DNA of 64,000 nt from Scolanthus callimorphus (GCA_033964015.1 CM066914.1:13383831-13447830), one strand, 5' to 3'; counted from the stretch's first letter, positions 25,000 through 39,600 are shown. Numbers and translations: made by a program. The notes: generated by a model not told the origin, from the letters alone.

Positions 25000-27900
25000 A
25001 ATAAAAGGCGAACTTGTAGTCCATTATTAAAGCTAGAAAACTCGGCCTGCTTGTCTGTGACTCATCATGGGAAACTAACGCAAAAACAAGGAGTTCAAAT
25101 TACTACTACAGGTCTCTATCTACAAACGTCGACGCCGGATTTACATAAGGTGACCTTCAATTATGAACCAGGACTACAAAATATTTCTAGATAAAAAAAC
25201 AAACATATATATGGTAAAATATTATTTGTAACAACTGCAGTGTTTTTGCACACTGGTTCTACCTCCGGTCACCGATTTTTGTCTGTTAATTAGATGTGGG
25301 AGTTTTGAAAAGTTAAAAAGATTTCCTTGTCGGAGTTTTCTCTTTCCTCCACGATTCCCCGGCGAAAGATTTCTAGTAAAACGTATTTTGGTCATGCTGG
25401 CTTTATGAGAAAGAATAAAAGGAAGAAATATCTGAGATTATAGTTTAGGAGGCGTCGCCAATGTGTAATGGGACCGGGAAACCATTGAACCTTTACCACG
25501 GCTTGCGCACACTTGCATTCCTTTTTCTCATCCAGAAATGATTTTGCATCAGACATTGTTAACTTTCCAACGATATCAGCACTTTTAAATTGCGGAACTA
25601 TCTATAAGTCTATCTCTAAGTCCCTCTCTCTTTAACTTGTAAAGCTGGGTGTAAAACGCGACAAATACCTTCACAACAAATGCATTTAGGTGCATGTAAA
25701 TGGTACCTTGGTTTTGCAAAACGTCTGACTTCACGCGAGCAGTTATAAATCTAGCAAGATGTATGTTTTTTGCCTTTTTACCGATAGAGCTTTATTGTCG
25801 CGTGTGTATAGATGAGGGATGGATATATGAAAAAGTTAGAAAGTCAAGAATCTTTCCATAGTTTACTCTACCTTGGGATGAAGCTGCAGTTTAAGTGGAT
25901 TTAAAGTTGTTTTTCTTGTCTCGATCGCGATAATCTTTGAATACGACGCGTGGTGATCGCTAGACGTGAGTGATGCGGTTAGCCGAGCGACAGAGTGCTC
26001 TATCTACAACCTCAACTGATCAAGTCTTCTAGAACGCCGTTAATTTATACACATCGCCGTGTCGTATGCGTGCCTCCCTGTTCCCTTCCTGGTGCGAAAC
26101 GAACCGACCAATCACAACGCACAAAAATATTTGCTCACCTTTCTAACAAGGTCTCTGATTGGCTAATAACTTGTCGTATTTAAATGCGAGAAAGTATCGG
26201 TGCTCTTTGTAAATGTTTGGCCTTACGAACTTTGCCTACACATTATCAGCATTATCTCTTTTCTCCCTTCTTTCAACAGGCTTTTCTTTCTCTGTTAATG
26301 TTTGTGGAACAACCTTTACTTTTCACTTAGCAAAAGAGGGGCGATAACAGAGCCCTGAAAATCCCAGAGAGTTGCGCAAAACTCTCGTATATGAACCACT
26401 ATTCTAATTAAAAACTTGATGAAAATAGGCATCGCGGTCGCCCCAGCAAGAACGCATCCTGATTAAAGGAAGTTAAAATTAAGGAACTGCGAATTTTTAA
26501 GTGACTAATTTTTAACGAATTATAGCCTCGTTACTTTTTTTGTCTGTTAATTGAATGCGCTTCATGAACCGTGGAATTAGGAATCCTGTTAACGGGACCG
26601 AACTCTACGAACAAAACCAGAGTTGGACTATTCTAAGAGTTTACCTTCTGTAAGATATGTTTTCTCATATATTGTTCCCGCTAAACACAAGCATTACGCC
26701 TTGATCAAGCGAGTTAATATTGAGATTTTCATTGATCAACAATATGTTTTGTTAACTAAACACGCCTATTAACTACCATCGCCAATTTTTGCGGTAGTTT
26801 AGGATACGAGAATACTAGCATACTATTTCATTAGTTGTTTTATAATCACTTCTCGTGGATGTGCGCGCCTGTCGTACCATCGAGTGACAAGTTTTCACGA
26901 GTGTATCAAAAAGTTTATTCATTTCTCACACCTAAATCTAGTAGCTATAAAGGTGCGACCAAAATCTCGACCAAATAGCTTAAATGTAGGATATTTTTAG
27001 AACTTAATCTAAATTATAACCCAGCCGAAGCTGGGATTATTAATTTGTTTGCAAAGGCGAAACAAGTTAGCATTCGCTTGAATGACATGTGTCAGGTCTT
27101 CGTAGCGCAGCGACTTGTTTGCGAGCATCATAAAGATTGGCCTGTAGTTTTGTTTAAGCCGCTTTTCGTTAAATTACAACAAAACAAATACAAGTATCGA
27201 AAAGAAATGGCGTTAAGTTCCAACCTGTTATTTCCTACATTGTATCATCTTTGTCTTTTTAATTGTTGTCCATCATTGGCTGAATGAAAACTGATTCCGA
27301 GTCCACAATCTTTTTGGCATCGACAATGTTTTTTGGCGGCAGTTGTTTTAGCCAACGCCGAAACTAAGAAATATTACAGATAAGCACTCGACAGAGTGAA
27401 ACTGCGAGATAACTTTGCGAAACATTTAATTTAGTTTCCAACCATTGCTGAGTGTTACGCTTCCATTTTATTAAAAATACAATTGCAGAAACCTCTTCAA
27501 ACAGCACCGACCCTTTAGCTTGGTCTAATTGACTTTATGATAATTTACAGAAGATACAGCTCTCGACTCTTTAGAAAACATTGCCACGATTACTCTAAGG
27601 CTTAGTATGTCTCCTCCCTGGGCCCCTAGAAATTAGATTTCACCCTCGCAGAGCTTAGGGGCTTTATATAGGGCTTAGTGGAAATTATCGTCCCCCAGTG
27701 GAACAAAGACCCCATTTGTAAACTTGCATTTGCGCGCGGGGAAAATTCCTGATCAAATGTGACATGAATTTCATAGTAATTTTGATAAGGTGTTCGGTAC
27801 AAGTATTTGCGCTTCATTTCGGGATGAAAGTAAAATTTAAGTCCACATGGGCAAGGATAGGATACATAGGCTGTTTTTATTCCCGCCATTTTGATCCATA

Positions 27901-28900
27901 CTGGACCTGGGGTCGTGCGGTCAGGTTCAAATTCACAATTCGCGAGGTCGTTTTATTGTTAAGTGATTCCATGATAGTAATACGCGCAACTATTGATTGT
28001 CGTGCGTCAAAAGCTTATTCAAACCGCAATTTTTTTCAACTCAAACAGTTTGTTTGCACAGTCCATGGGAACATGCCACGCACGGAAAGAAGCCAAATAA
28101 TACATAGCCACGTAACTGAACTTTACAATCCCCCAAACAACAGGCCAGAACTTGTAGAACATCTACCACTCAAAAGAGACGCGATACTACCTGAAAAACA
28201 TACTTTTACTGTCAATTTTTTTCTAATCTTTGCGATCTTTTCACTAGAGTTTTTGTTTATCGAGTAAATCCTTTGTATCTACCTTATCTAAGATTACTAA
28301 TATTTTGCTTGTTTTTAATATAGCAAGCCAGTTGTCCTAAGCACGGTTATTGGCGCATTTTTTCTAACGATCCTCCTAACAATTTATCAGTAATCCCTCG
28401 TGAATGAGCTCGGTACTGGCCATATATACATGTGGGCAGCATGGAAAATTAATTAAAACGTATCAAATATATTTTTGCTCAACAAATCTGCCTGTGGTTT
28501 GAGAGAAAATAGTCCTGTCTGGTTGTGACTTCTATCAGTATGATGTATTTATTTTTTTAACATGCACTTGAAGTAAATGTTTATGTTTTCTGAAAACGGT
28601 TTTTGGATGAATTTTTAAAGTGTCTCACTGAGGAAAACGTCGAAATTTCTGTTTTCAATATTCTGGATTATATAGAAACGATTAGGGTGAAATTTCATTT
28701 AAGGTGTTGCTAGTTTAATTCAGTGCTTTATGTGATGCTCAGAGGAAAGATGATTATGCTCCCATTTTACATTGTCACAATTGGCGCTCTTTTTAGCAAA
28801 GTCGTGCCTTATATAAACGGTCATTAACCCATTCACTACGAAGGTCGACTGGACACTAAGGGGAGAGGTCAAAACATCCGTACTTCTGTGTGTGCCTAAT
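25000..28900. other. Gene-poor stretch
   Basis: No recognised gene. Two CCAAT boxes (26107 direct; 26157 as ATTGG) precede a TATTTAAA near 26178, a promoter-like arrangement without a supported downstream frame. Overlapping frames on both strands at 27626-28267 were considered and not supported. Confidence 0.35.
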
Positions 28901-28906
28901 TTGGGA

Positions 28907-28933
28907 GGGGGGGGGGGGGGGGGGGGGGGGGGG
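28907..28933 (+). repeat. G27 homopolymer
   Basis: An uninterrupted run of 27 G, followed by a small hairpin (GTAGGTG with CACCTAC). A related hairpin block lies near 29111-29140. Length is prone to slippage and assembly error. Confidence 0.95.
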
Positions 28934-30075
28934 TAGGTGCCGGAGCCACCTACCTCTCAGAGCTGAATTTTAGAGCAAGTATCTCCTTAAATAAAATAGA
29001 TATTAAAAAGGTGTATGCTATGAGGAGAGTCCATATGTGCAATAAAATCAGGTACCCCTAGATCATGCTCTGAGAAAATTACGTCTGAAAAAGGGGTATT
29101 GGGTACCTAAGGGGGTGGATGCCGGTACCCACCACCTCCCCTGAACAAATTGGGCACCATTCGAGTACAAGTGTTTTGACCTCTTCCCTAAACCCCATGA
29201 GACCACGCCCATATGCATTACTACCTCAAGTATAGGAACAATGTAAACCATAGAAGACATCTTTAACGAGGTTTTCGACAAATTAGGCTATAATACTGAG
29301 CAGCTCGATAGTAAAAAGGACTCAATTCCCGGTAGTGACCAATGGTACTTTTCTCTTGTCTCAAGTGAATCAGTAATGGCTTAGAACGTACATTTTACAA
29401 AGAACTAAAAACCGACCTTTCTTGCATTGAATCATAATCTCTCCTCCTATCAAGTAAAGTTCTCATCTGTGATTTAGTGACTCTAAACTGCTGCCTATTT
29501 TTTCGTATTTCTGTATGGTTCCCTCTGTTCGTCTTATTTCGTGATCTTGTTATTTATGTATTTATTTTTTTATCAACATTTTTATTTGTTTTGCATGCTT
29601 GTTAGTTTTTCTATACAAGGCCAGAAAAACCCACGATGCACCGCACACACCGCACTTTTCAAAAAACGTTTAATGTACCCTATCTCGACTAGATTTTCTG
29701 GTTATTCTATGGTACCCCATCATCAGGGGCCTCCATCTACTCCACTAGGTCTAACCATATGCATATTTTTAGATTGGATTTTGAATTTAACAGGAATTTC
29801 TTATTTTGAAAGTGACAAATTGTTGGGCTGTTCCATTTTATATCTGTAACCCTATAATCGGATGTTGGTTGAGGACCTGTTTAAACATTGCGGCATGCAC
29901 ACAAAGTTATTTCTCTCTTCGGCTCGTCTGCTTGCAGGGGAGGCTCTGGGGACATCCATTTGAGGGCCGTCGTTGATTGGCTGATTTTGAACGTTGGGGC
30001 ATGCGCAGAACATTGTTTCTCTCAACGACTCTGTATCAAATCTCCGCGCATGCGTCACGAGGAAACGACCCGGGG

Positions 30076-30096
30076 AGCTCTGGGTACGAGAATGGT
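30076..30096. repeat. Fragment of the CTCGTACCC foldback family
   Basis: GAGCTCTGGGTACGAGAATG resembles the end of the palindrome at 45462-45550. No matching second end was found nearby, so it is probably a truncated copy. Confidence 0.35.
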
Positions 30097-30243
30097 TAGG
30101 GCTGTACTCATATTTTACACTTTTACTTTATCGTTAAAGTAAATTGTCCGAGATTGATTGATACCAGCTTTGACGAGTATATCAAGCTAGGACATATTCT
30201 ACTACTACCGTCATGCATTGCGCTCTAGGAAGGTCCAGCAATA

Positions 30244-30331
30244 CGCGCACTACATTGTGGTCTTTATGGAGACGCGCACAGTATTCTGGTCTACTCATGG
30301 AAGCGCGCACTGCTTCCTGGTCTTTGATGAG
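30244..30331 (+). repeat. Three-copy minisatellite
   Basis: Three diverged units of 29-31 bp beginning CGCGCAC at 30244, 30273 and 30304, each followed by a CTGGTCT-like word. No coding sense recognised. Confidence 0.65.
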
Positions 30332-30425
30332 TTTTGTTGCCTGAGAGTATTAGCGGGCTATATTATGTTAAAATTGTTCGAGATGACGAATTTTTTTATT
30401 TTATGACCGAGTTCGAGTTCTCGGG

Positions 30426-30625
30426 CAGGGGCGTAGCCAGGGGGGGGGGGGGGGGGGGGTCCAGGGAATCCGGAATTGTAAATATTTAATAGACAACAAA
30501 TAAAAGCTCCAATATAAAATGTAGCAAATTTCTTCAAACGCTAGTTTTTTCCCGAGATCTGTGTGGAGTTTTTGATTTTTTGAATTTTGGAACCCCCCCT
30601 CTCATAAGTGCTGGCTACGCCCCTG
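30426..30625 (+). mobile_element. Miniature transposon, CAGGGGCGTAGCCAGG family, copy B
   Basis: Starts CAGGGGCGTAGCCAG and ends CTGGCTACGCCCCTG, flanked on both sides by TCGGG, a 5-bp target duplication. The first terminus runs into a G20 tract (30440-30459). The interior differs from copies A and C, so it is a separate subfamily that shares only the ends. Confidence 0.82.
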
Positions 30626-30629
30626 TCGG

Positions 30630-33420
30630 GGAACGTATTGTGACTACAAATAAGGTTCGCATGGTTTTCAGAAGGTTTTTTTGTGCTGCTTGAGAGTTGT
30701 AAATAACTCGGGTTATGAACAAGCAAATATGCTAAGTTCTTAAAGTAATGCTTTAAAAATAAACCTTGCATGTTGCCCAACATCGCACTATAATAAGAAA
30801 TAAGATTCACTTTTCTTGCAACGTGAAGTGCGATAATTTTTATTTTGCATTCTATGCCAGCATGCAGCTGGAAGAATCGGCCCAGATTTTTGTAGATACC
30901 TAACTGTATTTCGGGGAGCATCTTGAACTCGTGCATGCTTCAGGGCCGTGTATCACCCCTACTCTTTCACAACGTGCCTTCTCAGAATCTACGTGTCAAG
31001 ACTCGATCATGTGGGCTGTACGTCTGTTGAAAACAGCTGAATTTCTTCATTCCCGTCACTGCACCATGTCCCACTGTTATCATTCTCGATATGATAACAT
31101 GAGAATGTCTTTTTCGGAAATCCCCCTCTCTCTCAAGCTCAATAAGTTATTGCAATTAATTTTAGATTTAAAATCCAAGTACCAAGACAACAAATTGCCG
31201 TTAACTAAACTAAATGTAATTCGTACCATTTTTTTGGTAAATATTTGTGATCCTCGTCTAAACGTCTGGCTGAGTGTGCCATTTTATTTGAACTCGTGCC
31301 GACATAAAATAAAAGCTTGATTTCATGAAAATAAATGTATTTCATTTCCCTCAACAATTATCTGTTCTCATTCTTCTTATACCATTAACGTTACAGTTCA
31401 CTTTTCTTGCTTTTACTTCGACCTCCCTCTGAAATAGCGCGTCATTTCCAAGATGTTCACAGATATTTGGTTTGTTTAAAACCTGCGTGTTTGCCCCGAC
31501 ATTAGATTAGCTCGTGTAAATACGCATATACATATTGCCAGCTATCGCATGGAACTGTAAACAACTAGTGTCTTCATTTTAAATATTTGTTTAGATACAA
31601 ACCTTGCATGAGGTACTGCCGCCTGTTTATCGACGAACAGGTTCAAACATTGAGCTATCCGCCTTGCCAGTTTTAAGGGAGTTAATATTTCGTGTTCGCT
31701 GTTAGTACTCTATTTAATGAGCCTGAACCCTCGCACTTCTCCGTTGTGTGTAAGGCAGATTACACAAACACACGTCCCGCCTCTAACTCGCCTCAGAAAC
31801 AACACTAAACTGCAGAGCACAAAAGGAATTCCTGAGATTATGAAAGGTAACGCGAGGCCAAACCAAGCTGCCAGTTTTGAAAGAGGATTTTTTTTATTAT
31901 GAGCGGCAAAAAGATTGACAAGAGGTTTCTGTATTTGAACCATGTATGCCCTGCCATCGACCAATGACGGACAGAACATGACAAAGATTCGCCTAAAATT
32001 TAATGAAGAATTAATATTTAAAGTGGCTACCCGTTGTAGGGAACGTTTATCTATTGTTGCTTTCCATATGTTTGACTTGCTGTCAAAAGACGATCTTAGG
32101 AAAACGAAATTAAAGGGACCATCTTTCGCCACAATACCACTTCCATCGATCTTTTTTTGGTGTTCAATGCAGTGTAAAACTGAATGTGAACAACTGTTCT
32201 AACCTAGATATTATTTACAAGGTTGAAAGTGAAATAATATAAAGAGCGTTCACTTTTCGAATGACTTTCTACCAGCGAGGGTACGATTAAAAACTTAATT
32301 AAGAAACTATCTGATTTTATTGTTAAACCCTGTCCTCTAAAGCGACCACCTTTGTTTCATAAACATTTTGTGGGAAGATCGACTGAAAGTAAAGCTATAA
32401 GTATCTGGATAATTATTGTTTCTACAAACATCAAAGTTTGCTCTTTTATTATTTGACAATAAATTCGAGCGTCAAGTAAACAAACATTTTTCTCACGCCT
32501 TCGAACAAATAACAATGTTTAACTAACGCGTTTGAGCTGCGATTACTTATTCAAGCGATGTTCTTCTCTCCGTTAGAAAGGAAAAAAATGGAAATTATTA
32601 ACGCGAAATTAAAGACAAATAAAGATAATAAAAGATAAAGTCTGGGCACTGAAAGATTCATAGAAGCATTCATCGGCCTCTGCGGGAGTGCTTGTCAGCC
32701 ATGCGTTTCTTGTCATTTAGTTTGATCTTTCAATTGTCCGGTTGATTGCATAAACTCATTTGGGAACCCCTTTTCAGTTTGTATGTCCGTTTTTATATTT
32801 TGAAAAAACTGTCCGGCCGGGATTTCTAAGAAATTTCTCACAACCAATATTTTTCCACAAAATTAAGCCATTGTTATTAACACGCAAAGTTATAGATTGT
32901 TTTGAAGGAAAAGCAAGGAGAGACATCACAAGAAAAGAATCGCGGAAACAGGCAAAGAAAAACGGGCAGGTATTTCTAAGGACCAATTTTCCATGGGAGG
33001 AGTGCCCTAATAACTTACACCTTCCAAAGAAACGCAACACCTTAAAAGGCACAAGCAGTAGCTACAGGTACTTTATTCATGTCACCTACATGTTCGACCT
33101 CGTGCCTCAAGAGGTATCTTACATGGCTTGGGCTAGACCATGTGTTATTGCCAGAACTATTTTTAACTCCGACTTTAAATATTTTTCAATGGATAACTAT
33201 TATACAGTCAAAGTTTCATTTTCAGACTTTCAATTCCTGCAGTCCTTGTCCGAACAACCATTGATTAAAACTCTTGAAGAATTTCACTTTGCTTGTTACG
33301 CTGAAGAATTTCCGGTTTCCTCAAAAAAGAAAATATGGTACAGCTGAATTATTCTGTCGTGTGCCATTAGTTTGTTATATTTTGCGGCTTAAAAAGATCA
33401 ACTATGGTTCAGATGGACGT
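30630..33420. other. Gene-free stretch
   Basis: Open frames up to 140 codons (31710-32132, minus) and 195 codons (32760-33347, plus, TTG start) lack any motif or convincing start. Nothing else noticed. Confidence 0.4.
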
Positions 33421-33421
33421 A

Positions 33422-33598
33422 ACACAGGAATTTCTGCAGAAACCAATCCATGGGAAAAGCTGAATTTCCCATGGTAGAAGAATGGGAAGTGTTCGGATTT
33501 CCCATGGCTATACATCTGAATTCCGAACACTTCCCATGCGTGTGCCTTGGGAAATTCAGCTTTTCTCATTGATGGGTTTCTGAAGAAATTCCTTGTGT
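33422..33598. mobile_element. Foldback miniature element
   Basis: 177-bp imperfect palindrome. The arms begin ACACAGGAATTTCTGCAGAA and pair with a diverged complement ending TTCCTTGTGT; the second block is GGAAAAGCTGAATTTCCC, and an inner pair is GAAGTGTTCGGA with CCGAACACTTC. Target duplication unclear. Confidence 0.7.
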
Positions 33599-33605
33599 AG
33601 TACAT

Positions 33606-36600
33606 GATCCAACAGTGTAAAGTAGGTCGCGTTCGCGTGTGTTCCCGCCAAAACGACAGGGAGACAGGAGAGAAACCAACAATGAGAGAACGACAAAAGC
33701 CTTTTCATTGCGGTTACCTAACCATCTGATGATTGTAAAGCATATAATTATATTATTATACGTACCGATTTATTGGTTTTGAAATTTTGATAAATAGATA
33801 TACAAATAATTTCATGCCCTTGCGAAATTATGGATTTATGGGGGCGTAGTGAATGCTCTTTCATTTTGCCTTTTTGACAAAAAGCCGCCAGAAATGGAAA
33901 GATAAAAGCTGCTATTTCATTTGACAATTTCACGTCGACAAATTAACATTTTTTTTCTTATTTAGCCCGTAAATCTAATCAAGATTACAAAGTATTCGTG
34001 CTCATTGCTAACAACAGCGAAAAGGTAAATGCAATACGATGATTACTTCAGAAATCAGTCATTTATTTTCTAAAAGGCAATACCTAAGAAAAGTCCCTAT
34101 CAGAGCCGAGCGAGAGTGATCACAATTTCTTTATCATGCGTCAGCGGCCGTACGCATGCGCAATTAACTATGCCCTTGAACAAGACTTTTTATAAATCTT
34201 TTTCTATCTGCATCTGCTAGTATCTTTGATGACTAGGGTACAACCCGCAACTAAGAATGTAAAAATCTCAGAATTTTCTAACAGTGCCAAGATACTGGCA
34301 CCCCAATTTAAGGTCATTCAAGAGACTCAGAAAAACTTGTCATTTTTCGATTTCACTATTGGTGATTTCCGACATGAAAATATCCCCTGTCAATTTTGAA
34401 TATAACATTTTTGTGCGCTTTCAGCGCATGTTTTAGCATAGAAGGTGACCCGTGAGATAATATTTTTGCGATGTTGACAGTCCAGTCCATCAATTGTGTG
34501 CTCTCAACCTAATAACCATCGCATCAAGAAAGGAAGCTGTCACTATGTCCAAATATTTGGCTACCCTCTCTGAGAGGTGATTTTGTTTGCTTTTGCCTCG
34601 TGTTAAATTGGCTCGATTCGCCCGTGAGAACTCAGTTGGGTAAGAACATTGAAAGTGCTAGAGTGCATGATCTCTAGGTTGATATCACGAGGATCTGCGG
34701 TTCTCTCTTTGAGATTTTTTTGGCGGAGACTTGGATCACAATGTGAAAGCTCTATGCTCCCTTTAAATTCGAAAGAATTGTAAAATCTGATTTTTGTTGT
34801 GCTGTAGGCGGATACTGAATATCGAAAGGGTTTCTCGTCAACATTGCTGTAGAAAAGTGGTTTCGGTTGCTCTGTTCTCCTTGACAAGTGGAACGCATCC
34901 TTGCAATGGTGTATTGTCTTCGAGAAGAAACGCACTTCTTTCTGGTCTTACACTAAAAACGGGTTTTCTGTTGAAGAGATCAGCCTGATAATGGAAATCC
35001 CCCTTCTTGCTCGCTTGAATGAGAGTCTTATAACTGAAGGATAACTATGAATATGAAGTCATTCAATGGACAACACGCGGAGAAACTGGGCGTGGCGTAT
35101 TTTAAAATCAACAGCGCACTTTTAATATGAAAACACGAGTATAAAATATGTCTTCAGAGCCCTCCAACTCGTCCTGATTGGTGTCAGCAGCTTACAAGAG
35201 AAGTAAGAGAAGAATTTTGTCGAGCTCAACCATCATTAGTCATATTTTACTGCTTTTTATTGTGAGTTTTGGAGCACAATATTAGATGTCGAATGGGGCT
35301 GCTTCGAAGAGCAAGAAAGAAAACCATCTTTTATATTTTCTTTAGCAACGCACGTTCAATCAACTTGGATAGGCTTTGGATATGTTAATCATATGGATAC
35401 GACCAGACGTTCGCAGTCAAACCGGCTAATTTAGAGGCTTCGCTAAACCAATTGAGTGAAGATTGTTTTTAGTATCGTGCTGTGAAATTTGATTTGAGTT
35501 TGTTTTAAACCTAAAGCGGCTATAAACTCCAAATACTCAAGGTTGCTATTTATTCTACCAGGCAATTAATTAAATGGTAAATTACTTCCCTCTTTAGACA
35601 AAAAGGAGACGAAAGATTGAATTTGCTAGTAGTATAATTAGTGTTTAGAAAAAAGTTGGCTGCCATCTCTCTTGTGTGTTTTTTCATTCATTATAGAAAA
35701 ATCGCCGCAAAGCTACCACTTAAAGATATCAGAGGATCGGTGCTCGTCATTAAAATAAAAGGAATCTATAAGTAAAGTGTCTTGCTTCTCAGCCTGATAA
35801 CATATACATCGGAATACTGTTCTTCCGACTTGATTAGCTGATACAGACCAAAAGCTTTGCGACTGAAGATCATAAAGAGGGAAATGCTATAATTCTGTGA
35901 TTCTAAAAGCTATATTATCCTACTGTAAGAGTGAAGAGGGACAAATATATCCAGTCCTTATCTGTTGAGTTTACATCGTTTTCTCAAAGCAATGAAAGCT
36001 TTTTTTAGCGGAAAGTAAAGCTTTTTGATTTGAAATTATGAAGTCGGAAAACATGTCTCAGTCGAAACGTGAAAGTTGCATTATTAGTATTACGATCACG
36101 TTTCTTAGAAGTTTTGGATTTTTTCTCATAATGCATGATGTTTGCAGCGGCAAACCAAGGAACCAAGCCTTTTCTTTTGAGTGTAGTATTTCTCTACCGA
36201 ATTGGGCTGTCTTACCAAGAAAAAGCCACGAGAATAGAAGAGGTTCGTCTTTGCAGTGAAGCCGTAATGTAAACGAAATCTCAAGTTTTCTGAAAGGTTT
36301 GTAGTGTAAAATAAACATGTTAAGCTGAATTTAGACGCGTGTGCGCATGCGTACATTAAAATAAGATGAAAGTGAAAAACTACGAATCTTATTGACGAGT
36401 TTGTATCTGGCTGTTGTTTTAGGTAAATAAATTAGCTATACGAAGTCTTCGACACCGAATCTTGGGGTGTTGTCACTCAAAATACTTAGTTGTTAACTAG
36501 AGACAAAGAAAATTGAGAAGGAAATGCATGATTTCATGGTCGCCTTATGATAAAATGCATAACATTCAAGTTCAAATCGCTTTTCCCGAGTTGCACTACG

Positions 36601-39600
36601 AAATTATGGAAATTCCCGACCGATTGAGCGAGAATTATTTTATTCTTTAACGAAATAAAGCCTCTAAAAGATATGTTGTAAAGCAGGTTTAAGTTGAATG
36701 GGGGAAACCGAAACCATAGAACGATTAGCTAAGTTGGGTCTTGAGAGCCAAGCTCATGTTACACCGCAGCACGCTTTCAACTTCCGACCAACAAATTGAT
36801 TTTGAACTACATCTTATTCGATTAACAAAAACTCATCACCGCTTCCACTTGGTTTAATCTCCAGAGAACAGAATCATAATAATGTAGCGATATATCATGA
36901 CATCTTGTCGCTGTGTGTTTATTCTTCTTGTGATTAAAAGCTTCACAGATTTTCTCCGATCTCCGACCGAATTTGAAGCACAGAAAATTAGCTGAATGAG
37001 CGAAAGAGTGGCGATTAAATCGAATTTCCCGCTGTTCGTATTTTTATCGTTGAGGATATTAGCCTTTTTCACAAATTCTTTTTTCATTCAATTTTTATTA
37101 TATTGGCATACCTGGTTAGTGGTATCATTGTTGCCGTACAGGTTTTATCGTCAAAACAAAGACTTGTATGGCTTAAAATCATTTGATACGTTTTCGACTT
37201 CGGAAATACTACTTGTCTATTTATGGATATTCATCTTATTTTCAGTAAACTAAGTCAACTATCGCAACAAAGATTTCTCTAATTTATTTATGTTATTGAT
37301 AGTATACCCAACCTTAGTTTCCTTAGTTTCTAATCGTGCTTTCAAAAGAGATCAAATTACCTCGCATATCGTACTCTGAGCAAAATAAAAGAAGTTTATG
37401 GAAGAGTTGAATGGCCTTTTTCATTAGCTTCATTTTAGTAAGTACAAGCAAATTCTATCGCAAGTTCCTACTAAGATAATTAACCCAATATATTTCTAAC
37501 TTTTTCCTGATCCATGTCAGCTTTGGTCTTTACCAATCTCATTCGACAGATTTCGCTTTTCATTCTATGTTGACAATGGCATGTTATTCTTGAACTTATT
37601 TCTGTGACTATTTAAGGGATTGGTCTCAGTGTGATGTCCACACTGTATCCATGTTGCTGGTTTTCTCTTAGTTTTGAATAAGGATTGGACAATATTAATG
37701 TTAACGGAATTTTAGGTGTAGGTGTGCCAAAATGAATTTTATGTACTCTGAAAATCTTTGGCTGTAAGAAGTATCAAATGTTTAAATAAAGAAGTCCAAT
37801 AATTTTGTTTTTAAAATCCCACCCAATACTTCCATATATACTAAACAAATAGTTACACAAAGCAAGTAAGACTATTTAAAAAGTTCTCATAGAAACCTGG
37901 TATGCATTGGTTCACTTCAGTGCTCTTCTGAACTTCACGTCTTGATAAGAACTATGTAAAGCATATTTGTTTTTGCAATACTCCAGTAAATATTTGCTAG
38001 TACTATAGCTCAAGCTTTCCCCAAGAGATTGAGAACTTTAGGTAAACACGAAGTGAGGGCCTCAATAGCAAAACAAACTAGAAGCTGGGCTTACCTGCAA
38101 AGTTGGTGTGGTGTAGCTGGAAAAGAGACGAAGAACGCCCTCCAAGAGATTCTTTGTCAAGGGGAGAGTGGTTAGGCCTTTGCGAGAGTCGCCGTTCTTT
38201 GGAAAGAGAAACAAAAACAATTAGTCTAAATTTCTTATTTGATTTTAATCAGAAGAACTTAACGAGGACATACAAGTCGAAGCGATAACGTTTAGCTGAC
38301 GATAATTTATTTGTCTAAGGTAAACACGACCTTTCTTCCACCACTAGTGTTATGCCATCGCGCAGCTGCTAAGTGCCACTTAAAAGTCCTGCGTCTTTAT
38401 TGAAGATTGACCGAAAGTGAGGTGCACTTTTCGTTCGCGAATCTGATTGGCCCAGAGGAGATGATTGTCATTGAAAAGCCATTTTGGCACAAAGCGCGCG
38501 GCGACTTCGGGATATAAAATTTCATCGTTTAAGACCGGTAAACCCTTCTATTATCCTCCGATAAAGCGTGCTATAATATGACAGGGTATTTGAGGATATG
38601 ACGGTGTAGTTTTATGACCACTCTGGAAATTTGTGGTGCGCAAATACGTTAAGGATCTAGAACAACGAGTGTTGAATCAACTGGCAAAGACAAAAATAGA
38701 AATCTCACGTGAATCAGTGTTTCTTTATTTCAGCTCTTGTTTCAGGTTTTCAAAAATAAATGAAATTTACAAGTGAGGCATTCTTACTAGAGTGCACTGT
38801 TTATAATAAAGTGCTCTCTCTAAGGAATGTCGCCACTGTTTCTGGCATAAGAACGGTTGAATGTTCTTCAGTGTTTGTTTTGGTCTAACATTGAGCCTCA
38901 TTTAGCATTAAACAAATATTACACAAAAGGAGAAAATATCAGATACAAAAAAAATGTTACAAAACATGTGCGAGTCACTTCTTAATATTTCACAAAACTA
39001 TTCTGTCTACGGAAAAGTCGGTGCCTATACTAGTCCTTAGCAACATTAATAAGCCAGTAAGTCCCGATAATAGACATTACTTACACACGGACACAATGAG
39101 ACTAGAAATAACCATTAGTCCTAGGATTTATAGTAAGAGATATCCGAGAATATCCTTAACTAGGAAGATTAGGCAAAGCTTTTCTAAAATCCCCCGCAAA
39201 GTACCCAAGCAACCAGCAGCCAGATTCAGCAGTGTTAATTGATCATGCGAATAAAGAAATAACAGTTTCCCGAGTAACAACGACAGCAATTCTTAACTTT
39301 TGTTCACTCGCAATTGTTTTATCGCATCGAATTGCAGTTCTATTTTGTAGCATTTTGTTAAAAAAAACTGTAACACTAATTTCTTTATGAAATCCACTGA
39401 AATAAAAAGTTCTATTTTGTTTTACTTAAAGTCTGTATATAATAATATGTATATAATTTCTAAATGTGAATCTGGCACGAGAGCGCTTTTCAGACTAATT
39501 AACGGATAACATCCTGGCTTTCTTGTATATGAGTGAGTCGGCGTATTTTTCAGTATGGTTTCGACACGTTGTGAGAACAGGTTTTTCTATAGACTGTTGA

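Noticed and set aside
25970..26010. GTTAGCCGAGCGACAGAGTG, resembling a tRNA D-arm or A box
   Set aside because: No matching B box or stems within 60-80 bases.
27626..28267. Overlapping frames of 87 (minus) and 167 (plus) codons
   Set aside because: Mutually antisense, no recognised motif, the longer one has poor composition; neither can be preferred.
31710..32132. 140-codon minus-strand frame with a hydrophobic segment
   Set aside because: The hydrophobic part comes from AT-rich sequence; opposed frames are open too, and no splice or start support.
32760..33347. 195-codon plus-strand open frame
   Set aside because: TTG start, no motif, composition like translated AT-rich non-coding DNA, and overlapped by an open minus frame.
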